From Sycobia sp. Sy_11 (taxonomy: Eukaryota; Arthropoda; Insecta; Hymenoptera; Epichrysomallidae), in contig JACCIC010000002.1 in NCBI GenBank assembly GCA_018907035.1, forward strand, positions 3,521,001 to 3,585,000: a DNA stretch of 64,000 nt. Direction: 5' to 3'. Positions within the stretch are counted from its first letter, which is position 1. Every line of letters starts with the position of its first letter. Below the pieces are notes generated by a model. The model was not told the DNA's origin. It saw only the letters and a program-made list of their open reading frames with translations, and searched no databases. Positions 12,938 through 25,140 of this stretch are shown in pieces. The translations under genes and the position numbers were made by a program.

Positions 12938-13155
12938 TATATCCTTTCATTATAAGAACTTTATTAATATTACTCTACCTTCATTAAATATGGGAATATA
13001 TTATCTTATAAGATTTCTAATATAATTCGAAGTAATGCAAGTAGAATCTCCAAGAATAAATAAATTAGACAACAATAAATTTATATTTTTAGGGCCGCTG
13101 AAGTGCAATGAATAATCCATTTAGCGTGGATGATATGAGTCACAGCCAGTATATA

Positions 13156-14388
13156 TTGGGTGTAAAAATAAGTTTCCGCTGTTTTTTTTATAAGGAAATA
13201 AGAATTTATTGTAAAAAAAGGTACAAATAATGCCATTCAAAATATTGCCCATCACTTTCTACTACTTTTGACCAGCTTTTGGGCAGCAAGTGGATACCCC
13301 GTCTAAAAAATTGCTCGTCTTTTGAGGCGATCCAAGAATCATCCCATTTCTTCAATTCCTCATAAGAAGTGAAGTGCTGCTCAGCCGGACTACGAGTCAT
13401 CGACCGGAATAGGGGGTAGTCTGAAGGAGCAATGTCTGGTGAATACGGCGGGTGGGGTGGGGCGTCGCAATTCAGTGCTTCTGAAGTTTCGATTTTTGGA
13501 ACATGTGGCCGAGCGTTGTCATGCTAAAAAATGACTTTATCTTGCCTTTTGGCATATTGTGGACGTTTAATCTTCAATGCTAGGCTCAATTGCATCAGCT
13601 GTTGTTGGTAACGTTCCCCGGTGACGGTTTGATTGTATTGGTATAGTTTGTAATAGCTTCTTGCCACGAATCTTTGGCTTGGCCATCGAAGTAGAGGCAT
13701 GCCCGGGCTTACCCCATGACTTTCGACGCTTTGGATGGTCGTAGTGTATCCACTTTTCGTCTCCCGTCACGATTCGATGTAGAAAGCATTTGCGATTTTG
13801 TCTTTTGAGCGATTGTTCGCAGGCGAATAAGCGATTCTCGATATCTCTGAGCTTCAGTTTGTAAGGAACCCAATTTCCTTGCCGTTGCACCATCCCAGAT
13901 TTTTAAGACGTTGTGAAATAGCTTGCTAAGTCACTCCTAACTCTTGTGCAGGTTCTTACATTTGGTACGGATTTTTCTACAGTAAAACTTCCAATTCTGT
14001 GTCACAATACACTTTGGGCCTTCCTCTGTGTGTTTTGTCCTCGAGGTCACTGCTTTTAAATTTTTGGAACCATTCCCGACAAATTCTCTCATTCAAATTA
14101 ACATCACTATATGCTTTTATGAGTAGCCGATGTGCTACAGCAGCAGATGGCTTTAAATGAAAGAAGTAAATTATCAATTCCCGCAAATGACGCTTATTTG
14201 GCTCAAAACTTGACATCTTAAGACGATGCAAACTAAGTGATACTAGCAAAAAGTCAGAGGTATTTAAAGGTTGTACTGTTTTCAGATGTCAACATATACT
14301 ATATGACTTTTTACAGCTGACAATTTCGATGCTATCTTATCGGTGGCGCCATTTTTTTAAAACGGTGGGAACTTATTTTTACACCTAA
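13156..14388 (-). mobile_element. Mariner element 2 in unit 2 (decayed)
   Basis: The inverted termini TTGGGTGTAAAAATAAGTTT and TTAGGTGTAAAAATAAGTTC are each flanked by TA. The transposase on the minus strand begins at about 14217 with MSSFEPNKRHLRELIIYFF. It continues through a WFQKFKSSD-LEDKTHRGRPK region and, in another frame, HRIVTGDEKWIHYDHPKRR (first catalytic Asp). It ends with FFRRGIHLLPKSWSKVVESD near 13245. An internal deletion and several frameshifts break it. An almost identical copy sits in unit 3 at 22523-23746. It is related to, but not the same lineage as, the mariner at 36881-38059. Confidence 0.85.
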
Positions 14389-14514
14389 TATAAGATCAAA
14401 TTTCGAAAATACTATTTTTTAACTGAATCAAGTCAGTCAACATCCAAGCCAGAAAATACACTGAAAACAAGTAACTCTGTATAGTTATATGTTTATCCAT
14501 TTACATCTTATGGA

Positions 14515-14630
14515 AATACAAAATATATAAAATATAAAATATATAAAATATATTATAAAATATATAAAATATATTTTATATAAAATATAAAAAAATATAA
14601 AATATATTTCCGTAATATAAAATATAGAAA
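14515..14630. repeat. AAAATATAT-type low-complexity repeat
   Basis: Irregular tandem runs of AAAATATAT and AAAATATA units fill this segment, in place of the unique sequence found at the same place in unit 3 (about 23870-23900). Confidence 0.6.
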
Positions 14631-15089
14631 AATTAAGATATTTCGTATAGCAAACTTTTTGATTTCATTTAAACTGTCATTAAAAAACACTAAAACTTAC
14701 ATTTTCTATAAGAATAACCATATATTATATAAATCGCTAAAAAATTAATGATTATGTCCTATTAGAAAATAAAATAGATTAAAGAATATTTTCAAAAACA
14801 TATTTATGTAATTAAAAACATAATTATTTAATTATTGCTTCATGGACCGACCTAGTAAATAAAATAAATATTATAAAATAAATACATAAAATATAATATT
14901 ATTAGAAAAATTTTTAAAGAAAAAAAATACAATAGTAAATAAGAATTGGGCATTGGTGTTTATATTATCTTATCAGTAAATTCAGATTCTAAAATGAAAA
15001 AACATAATTTACCTATAAAGTATCTAATAGTCCATTTTGTTATATAAATAGGTATGAAATGATTTTGAAATACATAAATTAAAAGTTGT

Positions 15090-15850
15090 CAAACAAAATA
15101 TATCATAGAGGTTAGTAACTTACGTATTCATATTTATTATAAATGATTAATATTAATTTTCATTTTTCACGTACTTTCTTTTATATAAATAAATTTTTAT
15201 TCTCAATTAGTCCAAAGAATATCATATCTCCTTTTTTTAGTCAAAAGGAATGACTATTACATTTTTATTTTCTGATTTTACTAAATTTATCTAATGAATT
15301 TTTTGATAATACAGGAAATATCCAAATAATTTAGAGAATTTGCCGTAAGACTGCGTGTAAAATGTATAAGTTTTCATGTTTTCAAACGCTGCTTTCTCTT
15401 TTCTTAATCTGACGACCCTGATAATTCTTTTTTTTTTTGTTCAAAATATTTTAATTTAAGTATTACTATTATACCCCTATTTTTTAATTTTGATGCAATT
15501 TCACCCAAAGGGGGAACCAACTTAAGTATAGGGTTAAAAACTTTCGGCCAATTATATGGAAAAAAAGTATTATATTCTTCATGTATATTATATTTGTATG
15601 TTTTTGTCAAGGAGGGTCAAAATTAAGCTTTGCTCTCTGTATTTATACTGTACAAGGTATATGGGGAAGGCAATGAAAGAAAGTGCTTCGATTTTTCAAT
15701 CGGTTATCTCTCCATCTCAGCACTTCGATTGCAATACAATTTTATTACTGACAAACCTTATTAATATGAGAATTTTTGACAATGCTATATAAATCTATAT
15801 TAACCAAATGTGTTGTGAGACATAGCTGATAACAATAGTTTGATTTTTTT
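15090..15850. repeat. Highly conserved triplicated block, copy 2
   Basis: Second copy of the block described at 6330-7090. Here a + strand frame at 15598-15792 (65 residues, starting MFLSRRVKIKL) is open and nearly identical in copy 3. No signal peptide or domain is recognisable, so it is reported as a repeat and not a gene. Confidence 0.6.
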
Positions 15851-16380
15851 TATATGAAAGTATGTATCTACTTTTGTTAGTAATTAAAAAGGTTTAGCAT
15901 TATTTCAACTATTTGTAGAAATTAATTGGAAACTAATATTAAATGGAAGATTAATAATTCTGATCCAAAGTTTTAGCTCTATCACCATTATTTTGTCTCA
16001 AACATAGGTTATAACAGTTCATATAACAAAGTGGAACGGTTCATAATATTCTTGTTAAGTTTCACGAAATAAAAATGGTTACATAAAAAAGTCCCATCAT
16101 TAGAAAGAAGGGTCGTTATAAAAGATTATAAGGAATCTTTGGGCATTTATTATTCCAAATAAATATGTTTTTATAGCGTTATTATAGCTTTCTCAGGCTT
16201 ATTTAGCCAACGTTATTCAAAGCTGTTACATAATCATAAATTAATTATACAATTTTACCTTTGCTTACAAAGTTATGATTTTCGATATATATACATATTG
16301 TTTAGAAATTTAGCTGTTGAAATTTAAAACTCAATTTGTTTTTATAAAGCTATTCATGTAATTAGATTAAAATAAAATAT

Positions 16381-16383
<3 letters not shown>

Positions 16384-16429
<46 letters not shown>
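16384..16429. repeat. (AT)n microsatellite upstream of ICK gene 1
   Basis: About 23 AT units, ending about 43 bases before the predicted 5'UTR splice acceptor of ICK gene 1. A longer run occupies the same place in ICK gene 2 (35811-35879). Confidence 0.9.
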
Positions 16430-16435
<6 letters not shown>

Positions 16436-16496
16436 ATCTCATGAAATTTTCTTTTAATTAAATGTGTTTTAGAAGCTAAATTTGTTCCAAGACAAA

Positions 16497-17612
16497 ATGC
16501 AGTTCCAAAGTATCCTAGTTATGGTGCTGTTCGTTGTGCTTTGTTGTATGTCAACAGTACTGGGAAAAAAGAAGAATGGAGACGAGGTAAGATATAAGTT
16601 TCATATTATTCATAAAATAAATAGAAATATATTAAATAAATAAGGTGATATAGTATGGAATGATATTGAAGTTCAATAACTGACATCAGGCAAATTTCTG
16701 GTGTCAAGAATGCGACTATTCACTTGCAATTTATCAATATTAGCTCCACAGCCCAAGTCTATCGCAGTTGTTCCCCATGTATGTGAAGGAGCGGAAGGGT
16801 GGGAGATAGATTCTTATATTTTAACAATTTATATAGTGGCATTCAGACAAGAATCCGATTGGTTTTGGCTGGGTGTAAAGTCCCTGTTCTTGAGTGGAGC
16901 TCCCTCTATCGTTCCGTAGAAAGAATCGGCAGGCTGCTTGATGTTACTAATATGATGATATCATACTCCAGTGCTTTTGCATCGTTTTATTAGAAATATA
17001 TAGCTGTGAGTGGTTGCCTCTCACACCGATTTCCTATATGCAACTCACGAACCTATTACACTATTGGGAAGTGTCACATGCTTTTCTCGATTTCTCATAT
17101 CTTATTTTATGTTTATAATTAATCTAGAACTCCATTGTTATGAGGTGAATCAAGTAAACTGCTTAAAAAATAATTGGAGGAAAAGCGCCGTGCAACGTGC
17201 TTGCCATGAAAGCTGCGCGTAAAATAGTGCTGACCACTAATGGAGTCAAAAAACGTCTTCGTTGCAGACTCACAATCTTTGCTCTTTGGGAAGCCTATCG
17301 CTACCAAAAAAGCACGGAGGTGTTGATTTTCAAATGCCATTTTATTATCTGGTACACGAAATCGTCAGGATTTGAACACCGATCTGCACTTTGAGAGTCC
17401 AGCCGTGATCGCTCTCCAGGAGGCGAGCGCGGTTTATGTGGTTGGTCTTTTTGAGGACACATATCTTTGCGTTATCCACGCCGAATGTATTAACATAATG
17501 CCAAATGATATCCAACTTGCAAGACACATTTGACACTATTTTAAACCACATATATTTGAGATTTCTTCCTTCGTTTTGTAACTATGAATGAGCTTTCAAC
17601 TATATATCTATC

Positions 17613-17674
<62 letters not shown>

Positions 17675-18924
17675 TTATTGTAATGAATATTAAGTGCCAA
17701 AACCTCAAGAAACTGAAGAGTTGTGGCCACAGACTTTCTCCATTGCACAGACAGAACGAAGGGCAACAAAAAAATGTGAAAGGAAATAAACGTGTAAAAC
17801 ATATTTAAATAATGTATATATGGAATAAATAAAGTAAATTTTTTTTATAGCCATTGAATAAATTATTCAGTAGTATCTTATGGCGTACATATTGATATTA
17901 TAATATATATCTTTTGATAATAGCATTGGGAATGACTGTGATAGCTATATAAATTGAACGATCATTTTGGAAACTGATTGTCGCATTCATATAATTAATA
18001 TAGGTAACTTTAACCATAGTAAAATTGTTTATGTATCTAAGATTATATAAGAACTTATGGAATCATTCATGAGATAAAATTTTTTTTTTATAAGTAGTCA
18101 ATACCTTACAAATTGCACGTTTCTTTTAATTGTTTCAAATATACGAGGATAATTTCAAAGTATATTATAGAAGAACATAATATATTAGTATGTGTTAATT
18201 TTTCTTTTTACAGTGCGGTGGAAATATTGAGTGTGATAGTAACTGCTGTCCATATTATCCATTAGCGGGAAAGTTTTACTGTGCGGATCGTAAGTTAATT
18301 AAACATTTTATTTTCGCTACATAATAAATATTAGATCATACAGTTTGATATGTCTGATTACTTTGAACATCAAGTTTGATGTAGTTGCCTCCAATATTTC
18401 ACTGAAACGCGTTTTTGTTCTTTTTGATTTAGACGTAGTGTACAGTATCTACGTCAATTTACGGAGTTGATCTTAATATTTAAATACTAAAAATCGCGTT
18501 AAGTTTACACCAGTGAAGTAATCAGTTGGAGACTTGTATTTGAATTTCACCAAAAAACGCGGTATAAATTTTAGTCTGAATACTTGTATGTCACGAACAG
18601 TCGATAATCATTGGTAATATAATTCCCTATTACTATAATTAGGTAAAGGTGGGGGATCAACTCAAAGCTGAGTAAAGAGATTGTTGTTACTATATTAGGC
18701 TTTCAAAATCATGTCAGAAATTTCATACTTAATGATCTGATACAAGTACTTATACGTCTAAATATATTGAGTTAAAGAAAAATTTATTAAATTTTTTAAA
18801 TTTATAACTTAATAGCAATATATTTTTTACATTAATAAAAATAAATATAATATTAATTTTAAAATCAAGGTTTAATGTGATATCTATTTTTTTCTTATTT
18901 TTAGCTTCCCAATGTGAGAGGTAA
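16497..18924 (+). CDS. ICK gene 1: secreted six-cysteine knottin precursor
   Basis: Predicted three-exon gene encoding about 61 residues. Exon 1, 16497-16586, ends GAG|GTAAG. It encodes a hydrophobic signal peptide ([12 protein letters not shown] core) ending VLG, then a short KKKNG-type basic segment. Exon 2, 18214-18289, follows a polypyrimidine tract and ACAG. It carries cysteines 1-5, with motif DSNCCPYYP, and ends before GTAAG. Exon 3, 18905-18924, supplies cysteine 6 and the stop. Introns are phase 0 and phase 1. Cysteine spacing is C-x5-C-x3-CC-x10-C-x5-C, the inhibitor-cystine-knot pattern also seen in insect OCLP1-like peptides, conotoxins and spider toxins. No propeptide is visible, so signal cleavage alone would release about 38 residues. 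The start was chosen for the signal peptide and its match to the three paralogues. A polyA signal AATAAA lies at 19082. No promoter matching genes 2-4 is seen upstream. Target and role are unknown. Confidence 0.8.
16690..17000. other. Intron 1 block shared with ICK gene 3
   Basis: This part of intron 1 matches about 44790-45060 in ICK gene 3 (shared TGTCA-GAATGCGAC and CACAGCCCAAG anchors). An open frame here reads through [19 protein letters not shown], but the corresponding region in gene 3 is frameshifted. It immediately precedes the histone H3 pseudogene and may be its former 5' flank. I do not recognise it. Confidence 0.4.
17140..17533 (+). pseudogene. Histone H3 pseudogene in intron 1 of ICK gene 1
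   Basis: The degraded translation follows histone H3 almost end to end. At 17140 it starts like MARTKQTA with stops at codons 3, 6 and 9. GGKAP and AMKAARKI then correspond to the N-terminal tail (STGGKAPRKQLATKAARKS), followed by NGVKKRLR (GGVKKPHR). About 17305-17535 gives [27 protein letters not shown] and [13 protein letters not shown] ([41 protein letters not shown]). It stops before the final RGERA. Several frameshifts and stops mean no histone can be made. It lies in the same orientation as the host gene. A second copy is at 45234-45611. Confidence 0.9.
17617..17668. repeat. (AT)n microsatellite in intron 1 of ICK gene 1
   Basis: An uninterrupted AT run of about 26 units just downstream of the H3 pseudogene. 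Confidence 0.9.
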
Positions 18925-19089
18925 GACTATTGCTCTCGTTGCCTGTATGCAATATCCAGATTTATTCAGTTTGCTGTTGTTTGAATGTTTGTTATTATGT
19001 GTCATATAATTCCTTATTTTTTATACTGTAAAATTCTTTATAATTTGATTGTTAAACGGAAAAATATCCGTGTACTTTTTAAATAAATA

Positions 19090-19910
19090 AAATTAACATA
19101 ATTGTACATATAAAGATAACATACTTCTCCTTTGTTTCGTTTTTAAATTGTGTCTATCAATATATCATTTGATTCAAACCGACATTAATGAATAATATTT
19201 TTTTATGACTTTGCAGAATGGGTTATATTTTCGTCTGGATCATATGTTCCTGGAGATAATAATCCATTCTAAACTTGTAAACGACGAATAGACAGAGAGA
19301 AAATCAGATTAAGTAGGGTCTTTCTATTTTGTATACTCCCTATTTATAAATTGTAGCTAATAAGAGAATTACGACAGAGACAAAGACTCTTGTATTCATT
19401 TTACTGACTTGCTCTATATCACTCTGTTTCTCACTCTCTCTCTCTCTCCCACTCTGTTTCTATGTTTGCACACTTTTGTATTGAATAATCCCTTCCTATA
19501 TATGTGTTTTAAGATTGATACACATTGGCTGACTTACTGAGAGATTACCCATAATTGTAGATATAAATATTATTTATGACAAAAACTTTAAATATAAATG
19601 TAGCAGAAACAACTTTAATATTATTAACATTTTTGCCAAATCATTTGGTGATTAGTTTGTGTTATTCTCTATTCAGAAAACCCATTCTGCGTAGGATTAT
19701 TAAATTAATCTCGACAATAAAATATTAATACGTATTCGATTCAAAATATTCTATTTAGAGATTATAAAGGTATTCCACGCATTATTAGAAACAGTGAATT
19801 TTGCGTTCTGTTGAAAATAGCTGAAGACACATACAGGTTGTCGTAGAAATAAAGGGATCTCTAGTCATTGAGTGTAAATAACATTCCATAACATAAGTAT
19901 TACGAAGTAA
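19090..19910. other. ICK gene 1 downstream sequence, no gene
   Basis: AT-rich sequence partly homologous to the 3' flanks of genes 3 and 4, for example CCCATTCTGCGTA at about 19681, shared with about 47236 and 55610. There is a short CT-rich run near 19432-19452. No coding signal is seen. Confidence 0.4.
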
Positions 19911-21630
19911 GTTTTTAATTTAAGCATTTCTCAGACGATCCGAATTGCCGCTCTGAGACATTGTGACATTATTTAAACCATGTATCTTTAAGACTTCTTC
20001 CTTCGTTTTTCAACTTCAGCACCAGGATCAATTTGAAAGGAAAGGGAGTTTTTCGGTGAAATCGGGAAAATAACTCAACTCAGATTTTAGTTATAATAGA
20101 ACACAAAGTATATTCTTAAATTAATATAAATAACAAAAAATATATTTTTATACTAGAACGCACGCTACTGCTTATTCACAATTATTTACTTTAATTCGCG
20201 CACTTATTATAATGTTCTCGCACACTATCTATCTTTTTACTGGGGACGGAGGGAATTTTGGTTAAACAAAGCCTGCAGGTCTATAACGAGGTATCTGATG
20301 GTTCAACTCCGGTTCAACCCGTGTCGCCCTCTGGTCGCTCAACCTGCCAACAAGTTCTTTTAGCACTAAAAAATTTCAGAACCCATGCGTCCAGGGTCAC
20401 GACTTCGTTCGGGGCTAGGAGCGAGACCGCTGATCTTTGACGGGGCATCACGCACCCAGGATCAAGTCTCTTACGGAATAGTAAGGCCGCTGGTGTTTAA
20501 TGGAGCGTCACGCAATCAGGATCAAGCTTCATTCAGATTCGGTTGGGATAGTAAAGTCTGCTTGACTTTAACGGAGCGCCGCATAACCAGGATTGTGACT
20601 CTACAATTCACGGAGGCAGGATTACTAGAGTTCTAGAATCAGGATAGTTATAGAGAGCTATAAAAAAGCTATAAATAATTTTTTAATAATATAATAAAAT
20701 TGTATTATATTTATAATAATCATTATGAGTATTTGCGAGCCTGCCCTGAAGGATGCTCGTTTTCCTATAAGATAAATTATACTTATAATAATTACGACGC
20801 TGTCTTATAATAATAATTCTTAATTTAATTATCTGGTATTCTTATGGATAATAAATAATAGTTCGTTATTACAATAACATTATAATAATGATAATTCTTA
20901 TAACAAATTATTATAATAATAATAATTATGTAAATAATAATTAATCTTATATTTTCGTTGGGATGCTCGTACACGCGTAATTATTTACTTATTTATAGTA
21001 ATATTCATTTGTACGTATGTGATCATATAGGTGTTATATATTTAATAATATAAAAGTATTTAAAGCGAAAGTTTTATATTATTTAATTAAAATGGGGCGC
21101 CCGAAATGCAGTGTCTAGTGCCTTCACTGTATTCCGAGTTCGTTGGCGCAGGTAGCGTGGGACATCTTTTCCACGCTGGGTGCCGCGCGGCAGCGGCTCT
21201 CTCTCGCGACTCGTTTGAGTCCCCCTCTGCTCTCCATTGATCTAAGTTCGCATGGCAGGTATATTATATATTCGCGTTCTTATGATTTTGCGTATTCGAC
21301 TGCTAATCGGAATCATTTCCCGATTATTTTAATTTCGAGTATAATTACTTGAAACTAATAATTTGCGCGTATTACATTGTATCAACTCGATTATATAGCC
21401 TCATCGTCGCAAGATTTTAACTAACCGATTTTTTAAACAGTTCAATAATATCTATGTAAAAAAACTCTGTGTATAAATTTTAGAGTTCAGGCGGTAGAAA
21501 AAGATGTACATGTGTTTTGAGACGAATTCTGCGGAGACTTTAATGTTGCGACGGTAGAACACGTCTCAAGACGATTGATATACAAAATTTCGTGTTGTAC
21601 ATTTACACACGAAATTCTATAAAATACTAC
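19911..21630. other. Mosaic with GC-rich islands; possible LTR-retroelement leader
   Basis: The GC-rich segments at 20220-20640 and 21085-21330 are foreign to the AT-rich background. At about 21091 the sequence TGGGGCGCCCGAAATG resembles a retroelement primer-binding site following an AT-rich LTR-like end. The open frame at 21143-21352 has no recognisable domain. No gag or pol is present, so the retroelement reading is only a guess. Confidence 0.25.
20425..20620. repeat. Three decayed tandem repeats of about 65 bp
   Basis: Three successive copies start at about 20425, 20489 and 20556. Each carries a variant of CCGCTGATCTTTGACGGGGC followed by a CACGCA-CAGGATCAAG segment. They account for the open frames seen across this stretch. 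Confidence 0.6.
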
Positions 21631-21786
21631 TCCATTCGAAAAAGCTCCATGCGATACTGTTCGCATGTGTTGTACAGTATTGATGTATTTATAAATCTAA
21701 ACACATAAATCATTAGTTTTAAAATGTTTGCGTTAAATTTTTTTTTTATTTTAAGAAAGAGCGTCAAAGACGAGGCGAAAGGCCAA

Positions 21787-22303
21787 TTCAAGAGCCAACA
21801 ATGTTCATTTGGTTCTTCGACAGCAAAGAGATGGTTCACAAAGAGTTTGTACCACCTGGACTAACCATAAATTAAGTATTCTACCGCAATGTGCTCGAAA
21901 AATTACGATAAGAGGTACTCAGAATGTGTCCAGAGATCGCGAAGTCTTAAGTTCTACATCACGACAATGCTCCCTGTCACTGTGCGTTTAGTGTCTCTCA
22001 GTTTTCGGCGTTGAAAGGCATCGCACTGTTACCACAACCAGCCTATTCACCGGATACGTCGCCCTGCGACTTTTTCCTATTCTCACATTTGAAAAAATTC
22101 GTCAAAGGTCGACATTTTGACTCTATTGAAGACATCCAAGAGGTCCCAAAAGAAATGTTTCAGAATTGTTACGAAAACAGGAAAACTCGCTGGAATAAGT
22201 ATAGAAATGCGGGAGGGGACTACTTTGAAGGGGATCGCAGCGATGTACTTTAATTTTTAAATACTCGAATTTTGAATTTTATCGCATTACTTGTGTGACC
22301 TCG
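21787..22303 (+). mobile_element. Mariner element 1 in unit 3, 5'-truncated
   Basis: This is the right half of the same insertion as 12090-12937. It starts inside the element and ends with the terminal repeat before TA at 22304-22305. The frame at 22011-22253 keeps the third catalytic aspartate in SPDTSPCDFFLFSHLKKF and the C-terminal GGDYFEGD motif. The second aspartate stands in an adjacent frame (HHDNAPCH). Inactive. Confidence 0.8.
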
Positions 22304-22522
22304 TATATCCTTTAATTATAAGAAGTTTATTAATATTACTTTACCTTCATTAAATATGGGAATATATTATCTTATAAGATTTTTAATATAATTCGAAAAA
22401 ATGCAAGTAGAATGTCCATAGAATAAATAAATTCGACCACAATAAATTTATATTTTTAGGGCCGCTGAATTCCAATGAAAGAACCATTTAGCCTGGATGA
22501 TATAAGTCAAGGCCAGTATATA

Positions 22523-23746
22523 TTGGACGTAAAAATAAGTTTCCGCTGTTTTTTTTATAAGGAAATAAGAATTTATTGTAAAAAAAGGTACAAATAATGT
22601 CATTCAAAATATTGCCCATCACTTTCTACTACTTTTGACCAGCTTTCGGGCAGCAAGTGGATACCCCGTCTAAAAAATTGCTCGTCTTTTGAGGCGATCC
22701 ACGAATCATCCCATTTCTTCAATTCCTTATAAGAAGTAAAGTGCTGCTCAGCCGGACTACGAGTCATCGACCGGAATAGGGGGTAGTCTGAAGGAGCAAT
22801 TTCTAGTGAATGCGGCGGGTGGGGTGGGGCGTCGCAATTCAGTGCTTCTGAAGTTTCGATTTTTGGAACATGTGGCCGAGCGTTGTCATGCTAAAAAATG
22901 ACTTTATCTTGTCTTTTGGCATATTGTGGACGTTTAATCTTCAATGCTCGGCTCAATTGCATCAGCTGTTGTTGGTAACGTTCCCCGGTGACGGTTTGAT
23001 TGTATTGGTATAGTTTGTAATAGCTTATTGCCACGAATCTTTGGCTTGGCCATCGAAGTAGAGGCATGCCCGGGCTTACCCCATGACTTCCGACGCTTTG
23101 GATGGTCGTAGTGTATCCACTTTTCGTCTCCCGTCACGATTCGATGTAGAAAGCATTTGCGATTTTGTCTTTTGAGCGATTGTTCGCAAGCGAATAAGCG
23201 ATTCTCGATATCTCTGAGCTTCAGTTTGTAAGGAACCCAATTTCCTTGCCGTTGCACCATCCCAGGGTTTTAAGACGTTGTGAAATAGCTTGCTGCGTCA
23301 CTCCTAACTCTTGTGCAGGATCTTGCATTTGGTACGGATTTTTCTACAGTAAAACTTCCAATTTTGTGTCACAATACACTTTGGGCCTTCCTCTGTGTGT
23401 TTTGTCCTCGAGGTCAAAATCACTGCTTTTAAATTTTTGGAACCATTCCCGACAAATTCTCTCATTCAAATTAACATCACTATATGCTTTTATGAGTAGC
23501 CGATGTGCTACAGCAGCAGATGGTTTTAAATGAAAGAAGTAAATTATCAATTCCCGCAAATGACGCTTATTTGGCTCAAAACTTGACATCTGAACTAAGT
23601 GATACGCAAAAAGTCAGAGGTATTTAAAGGTTATATTGTTTCCAGATGTCAACATATTCTATCGATCTTTCACAGTTGACAATTTCGATGTTATCTTATT
23701 GCTGACGCTATCTTTTCAAAACGCGGAATTTTACTTGTACACCTAA
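22523..23746 (-). mobile_element. Mariner element 2 in unit 3 (decayed)
   Basis: Near-identical to 13156-14388, with TA flanks at 22521-22522 and 23747-23748. The minus-strand fragments MSSFEPNKRHLREL at about 23589 and HRIVTGDEKWIHYDHPKRR at about 23150 match unit 2, including the same internal deletion. Here the linker reads SSDFDLEDKTH, three residues or so fuller than in unit 2. Shared position and shared lesions show it was copied with the unit and did not insert independently. Confidence 0.85.
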
Positions 23747-24389
23747 TATAAGATAAAATTCCGAAAATACTTTTTTCTGTTAACTGAATCAAGTGAGGCA
23801 AGGTCAGATCCAGGAAATACACTGAAAACAAGTAACTCTGCATAATTATATGTTTTTCCATTTACATCATATGGAAATACATATATTTCCGTAATACAAA
23901 ATATGGAAAACTTAAGATATTTCGTGTAGCAATCTATTTGATTGCATTAAAAGTGTCATAAAAAAGGACACTAAAACTTAATAAATTTTCTATAAGAATA
24001 GCCATATATTATACAAATGGCTAAAATGTTAATTTTAATGTCCTACTAGAAAATAAAATAGATTAAAGAATATTTTCAAAAACATATGTATATAGTTATT
24101 TATTTAATTCTTAATGGGCCGACCTAGTGATCCTTATAAGAATATAACTAAAAGTGGAAACATATAAATAAAAAAATAAATATTATAAAATATGTACATC
24201 AAATATAATATTATCAACAAAATTTTTAAAGAAAATAACATACAATTGTAAAGTAGAATTTGGCAATCGCGTTTTATATTATCTTATCAGTAAATTCTGA
24301 TATGAAAATTAAAAAATACAATGTACAAATAAACAATATATGATTTTTTTCTTATATAAGTAAGTAAGAAATGATTTTGAAATACATAA

Positions 24390-25140
24390 ATTAAAAGTTG
24401 TCCAACTAAATATATCATAGAGGTTAGTAACTTACGTATTCATATTTATTATAAATGATTAATATTAATTTTCATTTTTCACGTACTTTCTTTTATATAA
24501 ATAAATTTTTATTCTCAATTAGTCTAAAGAATATCATATCTCCTTTTTTTAGACATATTTAAAAATATTACATTGTTATTTTCTAGTTTTGCTAAATTTC
24601 TCCGATGAATTTTATTACATTTATTTTTATTAGATTATTTAGATAATTTGCCATAAGGCAGTGTGCAAAAAGAATAAGATTTCACATTTTCAAACGCTGT
24701 TTTCTCTTTTCTTAATCTGACGACCCCGATAATTCTTTTTTTTTTTTTGTTCAAAATATTTTAATTTAAGTATTACTATTATACCCCTATTTTTTAATTT
24801 TGATGCAATTTCACCCAAAGGGGGAACCAACTTAAGTATAGGGTTAAAACACTTTCAGGCCAATTATATGTAAAAAAAGTATTATATTCTTCATGTATAT
24901 TATATTTGTATGTTTTTGTCAAGGAGGGTCAAAATTAAGCTTTGCTCTCTGTATTTATACTGTACAAGGTATATGGGGAAGGCAATGAAAGAAAGTGCTT
25001 CGATTTTTCAATCGATTATCTCTCCATCTCAGCACTTCGATTGCAATACAATTTTATTACTGACAAACCTTCTAAATATGAGAATTTTTGACAATGCTAT
25101 ACAAATCTATATTAACCAAATGTGTTGTGAGACATAGCTG
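24390..25140. repeat. Highly conserved triplicated block, copy 3
   Basis: Third copy of the block at 6330-7090. The small frame (24910-25137) is open here too, but its stop codon is changed to CAA, extending it by 11 codons. That argues against a constrained protein. Confidence 0.6.

Larger units (their letters stand above)
7211..15990. repeat. Segmental duplication unit 2
   Basis: Paralogue of unit 1 with insertions of its own: a Bel/Pao fragment at 7546-8933 and two mariner elements at 12090-12937 and 13156-14388. The two mariners are shared with unit 3 in the same order and orientation, so unit 3 descends from the unit-2 lineage. Stretches not covered by those insertions (8940-12080 and 14640-15990) show no gene. 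Confidence 0.8.

Noticed and set aside
14515..14630. Possible CRISPR-like regular repeats
   Set aside because: Only low-complexity AT units without unique spacers; the genome is eukaryotic.
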